From: Desulfobacterales bacterium
GTDB taxonomy: Bacteria; Desulfobacterota; Desulfobacteria; Desulfobacterales; 4be13
Length of the DNA stretch: 8,767 nucleotides
Direction: 5' to 3'
Assembly (NCBI GenBank): GCA_029934695.1
Contig: JAOZLU010000273.1
Span: 1 to 8,767, forward strand
Part shown: one piece after another, positions 1 to 5,820 of the stretch
How positions within the stretch are numbered: position 1 is the stretch's first letter
Layout of the letters: each line of letters begins with the position of its first letter
Position numbers and translations under genes: made by a program
The notes under the pieces: model-generated
Seen by the model: the letters and a program-made list of their open reading frames with translations, nothing else
What the model was told of the DNA's origin: nothing
The model's database searches: none

Positions 1-1
1 A

Positions 2-16
2 ACATCAAACATCAAA
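2..16. repeat. Short heptad direct repeat at the 3' end of apt
   Basis: The heptad ACATCAA occurs twice in a row directly beyond the apt stop codon. It is too short to mean much alone. It resembles in style the heptad array at 5773-5815, another tandem seven-base repeat placed at a gene border. The window edge may cut off further units. Confidence 0.4.
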
Positions 17-538
17 CTATTCACCTTCAAACTCAGTCAGTGCAAATATTTTATAATCTTTTATCATCTCCCTGCCTTTCAGATCAGGGAGTTCAATGAC
101 AAACGCACATTCAACAATTTCACCGCCAAGTTTTTCCACCAGTTTTACTGCTGCGGACACCGTGCCGCCGGTTGCAATCAGATCATCTACGACAAGCACC
201 TTATCACCTTTTTTTATGGTGTCGTCACGCATTTCCACAACATCTTTTCCATACTCAAGATCGTACTCCTGGCTGATTGTTTCAGGGGGCAGTTTCCCCT
301 TTTTTCTTACAGGAACAAATCCTATTTTGAGTTTATAGGCCAGCACAGCACCAAAAAGGAACCCTCTTGCATCAATTCCGACAATCTTATTGATTTTCAT
401 GTCCTTGTAACGCTCAAAAAGCAGATCACATGCTTCCCTGAATGCATCAGGCTCCTGAAGAAGTGATGTGATATCCCTGAACATCACACCTTCAATCGGC
501 CAGTTCGGAACAGTTCTTATTTTTTCTTTTATATCCAT
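17..538 (-). CDS. apt: Adenine phosphoribosyltransferase
   Basis: This cytosolic purine-salvage enzyme converts adenine and PRPP to AMP and pyrophosphate. The protein has 173 residues, normal for bacterial Apt (about 170-185). The type I phosphoribosyltransferase PRPP-binding motif is intact as VLVVDDLIATGGT (about residues 114-126). The conserved DARGFLFG segment (about 56-63) and the N-terminal PNWPIEGVMFRDIT stretch (about 11-24) are typical of Apt and not of Hpt or Xpt. The ATG at 538 gives the usual N-terminus; upstream is only a weak GGGA-type ribosome site. The gene is divergent from hpt. Its likely substrate source is mtnP, which releases adenine from methylthioadenosine. Nothing looks broken, and the stop (TAG) lies 16 bases inside the window. 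Confidence 0.95.
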   Translation of the reverse strand: MDIKEKIRTVPNWPIEGVMFRDITSLLQEPDAFREACDLLFERYKDMKINKIVGIDARGFLFGAVLAYKLKIGFVPVRKKGKLPPETISQEYDLEYGKDVVEMRDDTIKKGDKVLVVDDLIATGGTVSAAVKLVEKLGGEIVECAFVIELPDLKGREMIKDYKIFALTEFEGE

Positions 539-779
539 GATATCCCATAATTTTCAATTTTAAATGAAAGTGGAAAGTTCAGCTTTTCACAACTTTCAAC
601 TTATATCAGCTATCCTTAAACTAAAATTGCCTGCTGATCAATGATAAATTCAATTGACAAAAATATTCAGTCAGGGTAATCGGCATTGAATATTCAGTAT
701 ATCTGAGAATTTTAGAATTTGAAATCAAAACCTTGATATATTTACAGACGTACTTTCAACTTTTTACTTTTTATATATT
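539..779. promoter_or_regulatory. Divergent apt/hpt intergenic region
   Basis: This AT-rich 241-bp gap must hold the promoters of both apt (leftward) and hpt (rightward), but I cannot place a convincing -35/-10 pair for either. Visible structure includes a 10-bp direct repeat AATATTCAGT at 662-671 and 689-698. There is also an imperfect hairpin at 566-577/583-597, which would lie in the apt leader. The last 30 bases before hpt are rich in C and T and show no Shine-Dalgarno. Confidence 0.4.
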
Positions 780-1298
780 ATGCCTGAACTTATCCCTGTT
801 CTGACAAAAAATGAAATTGATGCAATGGTGACAGGCGTTGCACATAGGATATCATCTGACTATCAGAATCGTACACTTGTACTGATAGGAGCCTTAAAAG
901 GTGCTTTTATATTCATGTCCGATCTTATTCGGCACATCACCATACCGATTCAGGTTGATTTTATAGGCGTTTCCAGCTATGGCTCCGGCACTTCCTCATC
1001 CGGGGATATCCGCCTGACAAAAAAACCGGGTATTGAGTTAAAAGATAAGGATGTGCTGATTGTGGAAGATATCGTTGATACAGGTCTGACTCTGAGCTAT
1101 CTTGTTGATTACTTGGAGTCTTTCGGGCCAAAGAGCCTGAAAATATGCACTTTGCTTGACAAACAGGAACGTCGTATGACAGACGTAAAAATTGATTACG
1201 CCTGTCACTTGGTGGGAAAGGGGTTTCTTGTGGGCTACGGGCTTGATCATGCAGAGAACTACAGGCATCTGCCGGAAATTTACCACCTGAAACTGTAA
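780..1298 (+). CDS. hpt: Hypoxanthine (guanine) phosphoribosyltransferase
   Basis: This cytosolic salvage enzyme makes IMP (and usually GMP) from hypoxanthine/guanine and PRPP. The protein has 172 residues, in the normal range for bacterial Hpt. The PRPP-binding loop is intact as VLIVEDIVDTGLTL (about residues 97-110). The N-terminal LVLIGALKGAFIFMSDL segment (about 34-50) and the SSYGSGT flexible-loop region (about 66-72) are typical of the HPRT family. The ATG at 780 matches the family N-terminus, but no Shine-Dalgarno is visible, only a CT-rich leader. The stop codon abuts a MITE-like inverted repeat whose left direct-repeat copy includes the last two bases of TAA. The coding sequence is therefore complete. 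Hypoxanthine versus guanine preference cannot be read from the sequence. Confidence 0.93.
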   Translation: MPELIPVLTKNEIDAMVTGVAHRISSDYQNRTLVLIGALKGAFIFMSDLIRHITIPIQVDFIGVSSYGSGTSSSGDIRLTKKPGIELKDKDVLIVEDIVDTGLTLSYLVDYLESFGPKSLKICTLLDKQERRMTDVKIDYACHLVGKGFLVGYGLDHAENYRHLPEIYHLKL

Positions 1299-1462
1299 AT
1301 GTTTCTGATTCTAATGGATTTTGTGGTTGATTCTTGCAAACCGCAGATGAACGCTCCCGCACTCTGACCGGCGTACAGGCCGTATGTGTTCATCTGCGTC
1401 TGTCTGCGTTTATCTGCGGTTCATATCGGAAACCACAAAAAACATTAGAACCAGAAATGTTT
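1297..1462. mobile_element. MITE-like palindromic element with 8-bp flanking direct repeats
   Basis: The octamer AAATGTTT is found at 1297-1304 and again, same orientation, at 1455-1462. The 150 bp between them begins CTGATTCTAATG and ends CATTAGAACCAG, which are inverted copies with one mismatch. The inverted arms continue inward as TTTTGTGGTT against AACCACAAAA, then AACCGCAGAT against ATCTGCGGTT, giving arms of about 50 bp (1305-1354 and 1406-1454) at roughly three-quarters identity. The core at 1355-1405 carries additional CATCTGCGT-type repeats. No transposase is encoded. The layout fits a non-autonomous transposable element with target duplication. Alternatives are a dispersed palindromic repeat or a large bidirectional terminator for hpt. 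Confidence 0.55.
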
Positions 1463-1679
1463 GATGTCTGATACTTGGAATAACTACTACAGCAACTCGT
1501 AAATTCGTTCCCTCTTATCTGTTGAGGGGACGCATAAACTCCGATTTCAGCCTTAAATATTTCGCATTAAAATTCAATTCATTCAATTATATCAGTATGT
1601 AGTCTGTCTTGAGTTTGTGAGGAAAAATTCGGAAATTATGCCTGAGTTTTTGTAAAATGCCGGTTATCTATCATAATGT

Positions 1680-1737
1680 TCCTACTTATTCTTGTCAGAA
1701 TAAAATAGTTCTGATTAAATAAAATCAATAAGTAGGA
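1680..1737. repeat. Nested inverted repeat, possible RNA hairpin
   Basis: The 11-bp arm TCCTACTTATT (1680-1690) is matched perfectly by its reverse complement at 1727-1737. Inside it a second perfect pair, TCAGAA (1695-1700) and TTCTGA (1709-1714), is stacked concentrically. The arrangement would fold into a long interrupted hairpin on either strand. It has no run of T directly after the stem on either strand, so it does not look like a simple intrinsic terminator. Confidence 0.5.
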
Positions 1738-1878
1738 TTACTTTTTTATGGTCGTACTATGTTATTTTTATGTAACTTGAAACAAAAAATTTGGCTTTCA
1801 ATTTACACTTTTCCCCATAAACATGGAATTGAACGCTACAAAAAAAGTGACCCACTTCCTATGATGCTCTTTCAAATG

Positions 1879-1893
1879 TGTTCAATTTGAACA
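1879..1893. promoter_or_regulatory. Perfect 15-bp palindrome, operator-like
   Basis: TGTTCAA, one central T, then TTGAACA form an exact inverted repeat of the size bound by dimeric helix-turn-helix regulators. It lies about 105 bases beyond the mtnP stop and no gene starts nearby, so it may be a chance event. Confidence 0.2.
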
Positions 1894-1950
1894 ATGTGTC
1901 TATACAGAAAAAAATTTTGTGGAATCTGGTGTCCTGGTGATTTCGTGGCC

Positions 1951-1974
1951 GGAAAAGGCACAGAATTGCACCTT
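1951..1974 (-). terminator. Weak candidate terminator for mtnP
   Basis: Read on the minus strand after the mtnP stop, AAGGTGCA, loop ATTC, and TGTGCCTT form an 8-bp stem with two G-U pairs. It is followed by a short T run. The stem is modest and the T run only about four bases, so termination here is uncertain. Confidence 0.3.
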
Positions 1975-1997
1975 CCCCTGAATCCGTTATAATCAGA

Positions 1998-2774
1998 CTA
2001 TTTATTCGGAGTTCCCTGATCCGTCAATTCCCCGATTTTTGAAACAGCGTTCACCAACAGTTTGATAACATTGTCTGCATTTTTTTCAAAGACCGCCAGG
2101 ATTTCCTGCCATGGGGGAACCTCCTCATCTTCTTTCCAACAGTCATAGTCGGTTGACATCGCAACAGCAGCGTAGGGGATCCCGGCTTCGTTTGCAAGGC
2201 TCGCTTCGGTGGCAATGGACATGTTGATGACATCGGCCCCCCACATCCTGAACATTCTTGATTCTGCCCTTGTGGAAAACCTCGGGCCTTCAATGGTCAC
2301 GACTGTCCCACCATTGTGGGTTGTGAAACCAAGCTTGGCTGAGGCTTCATAAAGGGCGTTTCGCAGGACAGCGTCAAACGGATCAGCCATCACCTGATGC
2401 TCCATTCCGTGTTCAAAGGATTCATGGAACGTGTTCTTCCTGTATTTTGTGAAATCAATGAACTGGTCAATAATCACAAAATCACCCCTGTCTATTTCTT
2501 CCTTCAGACTGCCGCAGGCAGTTGTTGCAAGGATATGTGTCACACCCTGATCTTTTAACGCGTGTATGTTTGCCCTGTAATTGACCTGGGTCGGGCTGAG
2601 TTCGTGTTTTTTCCCATGCCGCGTAAGAAGTATTGTGTCAACACCGCTGATTTTGCCGGCAGTCAGGACTGAAGACGGGTTTCCATAAGGGGTTTCAACG
2701 CTTACTTCATTTGCTTCCTGAAGGATTTTCGGATCATCCAGACCGGAGCCGCCGATAATGCCTATTTTTACCAT
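1998..2774 (-). CDS. mtnP: S-methyl-5'-thioadenosine phosphorylase
   Basis: This cytosolic enzyme phosphorolyses methylthioadenosine (from polyamine synthesis and radical-SAM reactions) to adenine and methylthioribose-1-phosphate. The protein has 258 residues, usual for the PNP/MTAP family. It opens with the phosphate-binding GIIGGSGLDD (about residues 4-13), has the TRHGKKHELSP motif (about 52-62) and TTACGSL (about 84-90). The substrate-pocket segment NMSIATEASLA (about 184-194) is followed by MSTDYDCWKEDEE (about 206-218). The last motif is characteristic of MTAP over general purine nucleoside phosphorylase. The ATG at 2774 follows a strong AGGAGG Shine-Dalgarno at a seven-base spacing. 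The adenine product can be recovered by Apt at the window start. Confidence 0.94.
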   Translation of the reverse strand: MVKIGIIGGSGLDDPKILQEANEVSVETPYGNPSSVLTAGKISGVDTILLTRHGKKHELSPTQVNYRANIHALKDQGVTHILATTACGSLKEEIDRGDFVIIDQFIDFTKYRKNTFHESFEHGMEHQVMADPFDAVLRNALYEASAKLGFTTHNGGTVVTIEGPRFSTRAESRMFRMWGADVINMSIATEASLANEAGIPYAAVAMSTDYDCWKEDEEVPPWQEILAVFEKNADNVIKLLVNAVSKIGELTDQGTPNK

Positions 2775-2796
2775 TAATTTTCCTCCTTAAATGAAT

Positions 2797-2830
2797 CTGT
2801 CAGACTTTGACAGTCTGACAGGAACTGTCA
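2797..2830 (-). promoter_or_regulatory. Inverted-repeat leader upstream of mtnP
   Basis: CTGTCAGACT (2797-2806) and its exact reverse complement AGTCTGACAG (2812-2821) flank a 5-base spacer, just upstream of the mtnP Shine-Dalgarno. A third element, CTGTCA (2825-2830), can instead pair with TGACAG at 2816-2821. The middle arm thus has two exclusive partners. It could be an operator for a dimeric regulator or an mRNA leader hairpin. The sequence does not match a riboswitch class I know. Confidence 0.4.
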
Positions 2831-3018
2831 CATTTTAAATGATATATTCTTTGTTACAAGCTTGTTCCATACCAAAGTTTTTTATAAAATTCAAGGAAAG
2901 GATTAATGACAGGATTTCACTCCTGCCGCGGAACCTTTTGGATGGGTCAGACTCTGTTCCTGCACAGATTTCTGGCCTCCAGAGTTCGGGTTCTATCGAG
3001 GGGCAAAATCCGCTACCT
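2831..3018. other. Intergenic region between mtnP leader and repeat copy A
   Basis: No gene can be supported here. An open frame from 2839 to 3189 exists but has low-complexity, non-family-like translation and runs through the direct repeat, so I treat it as noise. A 10-bp palindrome ACAAGCTTGT occurs at 2856-2865. The mtnP promoter probably lies within the first 100 bases, but no clear hexamers are visible. Confidence 0.4.
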
Positions 3019-3158
3019 CTGACCGCACAGATTGAAATTTTGCAGAAAGTTCAAAATATGACTTTTTGCTTGACGCAAAACCATTTATTTATTAGCATTG
3101 ATTTTATTAGCATTGATTTTAATCAGAAGAAAGCCTTTATTTTTATTATGCAGGATGC
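3019..3158. repeat. Long direct repeat, copy A (upstream of the ATPase)
   Basis: From CTGACCGCACAG onward this segment matches copy B (5109-5229). The first 70 bases after position 3020 differ at only six sites, for example at 3031, 3057 and 3065-3066. The match resumes at AGAAAGCCTT and ATTTTTATTAT after an indel region. Copy A is longer because it contains two tandem 15-bp units ATTAGCATTGATTTT (3091-3105, 3106-3120) that B lacks. It ends about 70 bases before the ATPase start. It could be a duplicated promoter/leader or the mark of cassette insertion. Confidence 0.8.
3070..3098 (+). promoter_or_regulatory. Candidate promoter within repeat copy A
   Basis: TTGACG at 3070-3075 resembles a sigma-70 -35 box, and TAGCAT sits 17 bases later at 3093-3098 as a poor -10. 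The equivalent bases in copy B are CTGACG (5160-5165) and TAATTT (5183-5188). Position relative to both downstream genes is right for a promoter. The hexamers are weak, so this is tentative. Confidence 0.25.
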
Positions 3159-3185
3159 ATGTTCACAAACAGTACGAAAACATTC

Positions 3186-3246
3186 ATGAATACGGGAACA
3201 GGGAAAGGAAATGAATACAGGGAAGGGAAATGAATACAGAAAATAA
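3186..3246 (+). promoter_or_regulatory. Reiterated start-codon/ribosome-site region before the ATPase
   Basis: ATGAATAC occurs three times, at 3186, 3211 and 3230, each of the first two followed by purine-rich GGGAA/GGAAGGGA sequence. The third ATG is the ATPase start and has GGAAGGG immediately upstream, with an unusually short spacing. The ATG at 3211 opens a 11-codon out-of-frame peptide ending with TAA at 3244-3246, overlapping the ATPase start. The arrangement looks like local tandem duplication of a translation initiation region. Confidence 0.45.
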
Positions 3247-4591
3247 GAGCAGATGGATCGTCAGACCCATCGTGCCGGAGGATGTCTATACGGACAGAGA
3301 GGAGTTTCTTGAATATTTTTACAATGCAGCGCTTGCCGCGGCCGGCCGGAGAACCATGTCCACCGTGCTGCTGGGCCAGCGCCGCATGGGAAAGACCGAG
3401 ATATTCAAGCGGGTGGTCAACCGGCTCTTTTTTGAACAGGATCCAAAGGACCCGGAAGCCGTGGTTCCGGTGTATTACAGTTTCCCGGATGCCCCGATGG
3501 ATGAAAGAAAATTCGGAACAGACTATCTTGAGAACTTCCTGCGTCATTATCTGGCCTTTTACACCGGCAATCCTAAACTGGCCCGGCTGCGATGTTCCGG
3601 CCGGGAACTTGTCGCTGTTGCAGAAGATGCTGTTTCCGCCGTACCCTCGGCTGAGACGCTGGACAGGATGATCAAGACGCTCAGATCCCTGGAAAACGGG
3701 GACAGCGTTCTTCCCCACCCGGACGCGCTGGACGTCCCGCGCACGGTCTCGGATGTTGATGACACAACCATAGAGATGATACCGGACGAAATCCAGAACA
3801 CCCGCCTGCCCCAGTATAAGTTTGACATTGCCGGATTCATGCAGAATGCAGTGGAATCCCCGACCTGTCCCCATATTGTCACCGGACCGGCCATGAGTAT
3901 TCTGACAAAGGAGATCATCGGCAGGGGAACGCTGTTCGGAAGATTTGACAGTGAAGTGACAGAAGCCATGTCCGGCTACTGGGGAAAGGAGCTTACTCTG
4001 AAAGCGGCACAATACTACAAAGCGGAAGTGTCTGAAGAAATGGCTCCGGTTACAGCAGAGCATTGCGGAGGCAATCCGTTTTATATCACAGCGGTTATAA
4101 AGCAGGCAGCGAAATTGCGGAAACCCGTTTCTGACGAAAAAACGCTTAACGAAAATCTGGCAGAGGATCTTTCATCCGGTTTCATCTGGGGCGAACTGAA
4201 TGATCAGGTGACCCGCTGGATTGAACGCATCAACGAACACAAGATCACCAAGTGGATTCTGTATCTTTCCGCACCGGAGGAAAACGAGGATAAAGATAAA
4301 AAGAGCCGTCTGAAACTGGAACGGATTCAAAGTGAGATAAAGAGGCGTGAGGGCACGGATGTCCCCCTTGAAACCATAAGGGATGTCCTGATCAGGCTGT
4401 CCCGGGGAGATCTACTGGAATATCCGGAGATGGGAAACTGGTTCCTAAGGGTGAAGGATCCCATCCTGCTTGAATTTCTCAAAGTGTGGGGAAGGATAGA
4501 GGTCGAAGGGCATGATCAGCGGCAGGTGCAGGACGAGCTGGCAGACGAATACCGGAATCTGAGGCTGAGAGTCAGCGAATACAAAGGATAA
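3230..4591 (+). CDS. AAA/archaeal-type P-loop ATPase (N-terminal part of an ATPase-nuclease)
   Basis: This is a soluble ATPase of 453 residues related to the archaeal-ATPase/STAND-like AAA group often linked to PD-(D/E)XK nuclease domains. A short N-terminal segment leads to Walker A, GQRRMGKT (residues 49-56). A probable Walker B, EMIPDEIQN, places D186-E187. TGPAMSIL followed by a LFGRF motif (about residues 223-244) is the usual core of the family, and GGNPFYI (about 280-286) resembles its conserved sensor segment. The C-terminal 120 residues look like a winged-helix/linker region with a charged stretch (EENEDKDKKSR). The start is chosen at the third ATGAATAC because the conserved N-terminus begins there. 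The frame continues past its TAA straight into the nuclease domain, so this may be the front part of a broken or recoded 630-residue protein. Function, whether defence, mobile element or regulation, cannot be told from sequence. Confidence 0.8.
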   Translation: MNTENKSRWIVRPIVPEDVYTDREEFLEYFYNAALAAAGRRTMSTVLLGQRRMGKTEIFKRVVNRLFFEQDPKDPEAVVPVYYSFPDAPMDERKFGTDYLENFLRHYLAFYTGNPKLARLRCSGRELVAVAEDAVSAVPSAETLDRMIKTLRSLENGDSVLPHPDALDVPRTVSDVDDTTIEMIPDEIQNTRLPQYKFDIAGFMQNAVESPTCPHIVTGPAMSILTKEIIGRGTLFGRFDSEVTEAMSGYWGKELTLKAAQYYKAEVSEEMAPVTAEHCGGNPFYITAVIKQAAKLRKPVSDEKTLNENLAEDLSSGFIWGELNDQVTRWIERINEHKITKWILYLSAPEENEDKDKKSRLKLERIQSEIKRREGTDVPLETIRDVLIRLSRGDLLEYPEMGNWFLRVKDPILLEFLKVWGRIEVEGHDQRQVQDELADEYRNLRLRVSEYKG

Positions 4592-4609
4592 CTGGCAGAG
4601 GTGCATATG
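4589..4609 (+). other. In-frame stop codon between ATPase and nuclease, with internal ribosome site
   Basis: TAA at 4589-4591 interrupts one continuous frame. Reading through would give YKG-x-LAEVHMSQVLL, a plausible helix joining both domains; one base change from TAT or TAC would create the stop. After it, GAGGTG (4598-4603) lies five bases ahead of ATG 4607, a good Shine-Dalgarno for reinitiation. So the split could be a nonsense mutation, a sequencing error, or a working two-protein arrangement by coupled translation. Confidence 0.7.
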
Positions 4610-5125
4610 AGCCAGGTTCTTCTGGACAGTCAGAACAGAACCCTGCCGGGCAGATTTTTCAACACCGGGGAGAATGTCCGGAAGCCGTGGAGATTCTCTT
4701 ATGTGCGCCACCGGGTGAGAATCGGGTCGGGAAAGGGGAATGAGATTGATCTGCTGGGAGCCGCGGGGGCCGAGAAATGGGTGTGTCAGAGCAAATGGGT
4801 CACAGGTCGGCCCATAGGAAGGAGAATAATGGAGGAACTGGCTGCCCAGGCCGGGACGGTCAGGGAGGACATGAATCCGAAAACATTGCGGATGTGGATA
4901 TTCGCCCATGACGGACTGACCGGCCCGGCCAGGAAATTTGCCGGGGAAAACGGCATTCACTGGACATCCCGCAAGGAATCTGATGAACTTCTGGATTATC
5001 TGGGGCTGAGGCCGTTGCCGGATTTGCAGCCGCAGCCATGCTGTGTGCTGTCAGAGGACAGCGGGTTATTCAGAAAAAAAACACCAGCTGAAAACCTGAG
5101 ATCAGAGGCTGACCGCACAGGTTGA
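4607..5125 (+). CDS. PD-(D/E)XK (Mrr-like) nuclease domain protein, C-terminal part of the ATPase-nuclease
   Basis: This 172-residue protein (GTG at 4601 would add two residues) looks like a restriction-endonuclease-fold domain. GNEIDLLG places E46 and D48, and VCQSKW supplies the QxK form of the catalytic motif (residues 61-63) used by Mrr-like enzymes. The preceding HRVRIG and following helix (RIMEELAAQAGTV) fit the fold. A C-terminal WIFAHDGLTGPARKFA segment is also typical of such DNA-cleaving domains. It starts 16 bases after the ATPase stop in the same frame, with GAGGTG as ribosome site. The last residues and the TGA (5123-5125) lie inside repeat copy B, so the tail after about residue 140 may be non-native. 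Substrate and cleavage activity are unproven. Confidence 0.7.
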   Translation: MSQVLLDSQNRTLPGRFFNTGENVRKPWRFSYVRHRVRIGSGKGNEIDLLGAAGAEKWVCQSKWVTGRPIGRRIMEELAAQAGTVREDMNPKTLRMWIFAHDGLTGPARKFAGENGIHWTSRKESDELLDYLGLRPLPDLQPQPCCVLSEDSGLFRKKTPAENLRSEADRTG

Positions 5126-5229
5126 AATTTTGCAGAAAGTTCAAAAAATGACTTCCTGCCTGACGCAAAATCATTTATTTCTTAATTTTTATTGAAAAGA
5201 AAGCCTTATTTTTATTATCAGGGTGCAAC
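5109..5229. repeat. Long direct repeat, copy B (upstream of the first V4R gene)
   Basis: This copy matches copy A beginning at CTGACCGCACAG and runs up to two bases before the V4R start codon. It lacks the 15-bp tandem unit of copy A and is therefore shorter. Its first 17 bases also encode the end and stop of the nuclease protein. Copies A and B are 2,090 bases apart and in the same orientation, so homologous recombination between them would delete precisely the ATPase-nuclease pair and leave one leader in front of the V4R operon. Confidence 0.8.
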
Positions 5230-5230
5230 A

Positions 5231-5779
5231 ATGCAGATTAACTGGAAAAATGAGCTGAATCGCAAAGGCAGGCGGGTGGTGCTGTCCAATCAGCCTGTTG
5301 CCATGCACTGCCATCATTACAACATCAACCTGCAAAAAACGCTGGAAGACACCTTGGGGGAAGAAGGAGTCCGATTGTTGTACCAGGCAGCAGAGGAGGC
5401 AAGCTTTGACGGTTTCCAAACTTTGTTCAGCCAACATAAAAAATTGAAAACCACTGAGTCGAAACTGGAATTTGCCGCTGACATTTATCAGAATTGCGGA
5501 CTGGGCATTATCCGATTCCAGGAAACAGACTCCCGAGGCGGACAAATCATCAGCCCGGCCGGTCATCATGTCACCGGATGGCTTGCCAAGCACGGAATGC
5601 GGAAAACTCCGGGATGCCATTTCTCCCGTGGATGGATTGCAGGCGTTCTGGAGGTGATTTACGATCACCCTCCCGGATACTACAGCGTGAAGGAACTGGC
5701 CTGCAAAATGATGCGGAATGAGACATGTGTTTTCCAAGTCACTGAAAAGTTGAAACGTAAACGTAAACTTAAAACCTGA
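5231..5779 (+). CDS. V4R-domain protein 1 (divergent small-molecule-binding domain)
   Basis: This 182-residue soluble protein has a C-terminal V4R (4-vinyl reductase) fold, the ligand-binding domain also found in aromatic sensors such as XylR/DmpR. The signature is present in divergent form: C129 in the GCHF turn, then ELAC (C158) and, eight residues on, C166 followed by VF. It has Glu three residues before C158, as in its downstream paralogue, but lacks the usual GD between the last two cysteines (RNE instead). A His/Cys-rich MHCHHY patch lies at residues 25-30. The ATG at 5231 is preferred over the TTG at 5192 because AGGGTG gives a good ribosome site and the extra residues derive from repeat B. 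The basic tail KLKRKRKLKT is encoded by degenerate heptad repeat sequence. Confidence 0.75.
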   Translation: MQINWKNELNRKGRRVVLSNQPVAMHCHHYNINLQKTLEDTLGEEGVRLLYQAAEEASFDGFQTLFSQHKKLKTTESKLEFAADIYQNCGLGIIRFQETDSRGGQIISPAGHHVTGWLAKHGMRKTPGCHFSRGWIAGVLEVIYDHPPGYYSVKELACKMMRNETCVFQVTEKLKRKRKLKT

Positions 5780-5815
5780 AACCTGAAACCTGAAACCTGA
5801 AACCTGAAACCCTGA
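5773..5815. repeat. AACCTGA heptad tandem array
   Basis: Five perfect AACCTGA units run from 5773 to 5807, followed by a slightly altered AACCCTGA. Looser versions (AAACGTA, AAACTTA) precede it inside the coding end of the first V4R gene. The first unit supplies the TGA stop of that gene. The array fills most of the 41-bp gap to the next gene and takes the place where a ribosome site would be expected. Confidence 0.9.
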
Positions 5816-5820
5816 CCAAT

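Larger units (their letters stand above)
1463..1997. other. AT-rich intergenic region without a recognisable gene
   Basis: These 535 bases lie between the MITE-like element and the 3' end of mtnP. I see no coding region with family resemblance, no tRNA and no CRISPR. The only structure is the inverted repeat at 1680-1737, a 15-bp palindrome at 1879-1893, and a possible mtnP terminator at 1951-1974. It may be decayed sequence or hold an unannotated small RNA. Confidence 0.5.

Noticed and set aside
662..698. Twin AATATTCAGT motifs as iterons or an origin
   Set aside because: Only two copies are present, in a divergent promoter region without dnaA-type boxes or a replication gene.
1341..1420. 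Possible CRISPR-like or RNA gene from repeated ATCTGCG motifs
   Set aside because: The motifs are in inverted as well as direct orientation, irregularly spaced and without unique spacers. They fit the palindromic element better.
2839..3189. Open frame of 116 codons on the plus strand before the ATPase
   Set aside because: The translation is low in family character, runs through repeat copy A and the 15-bp tandem units, and has no ribosome site. It is best read as noncoding leader.
3146..4063. Long minus-strand open frame opposite the ATPase
   Set aside because: It lies antisense to a gene with clear Walker motifs, and its Cys/His/Arg-rich translation is typical of a shadow frame.
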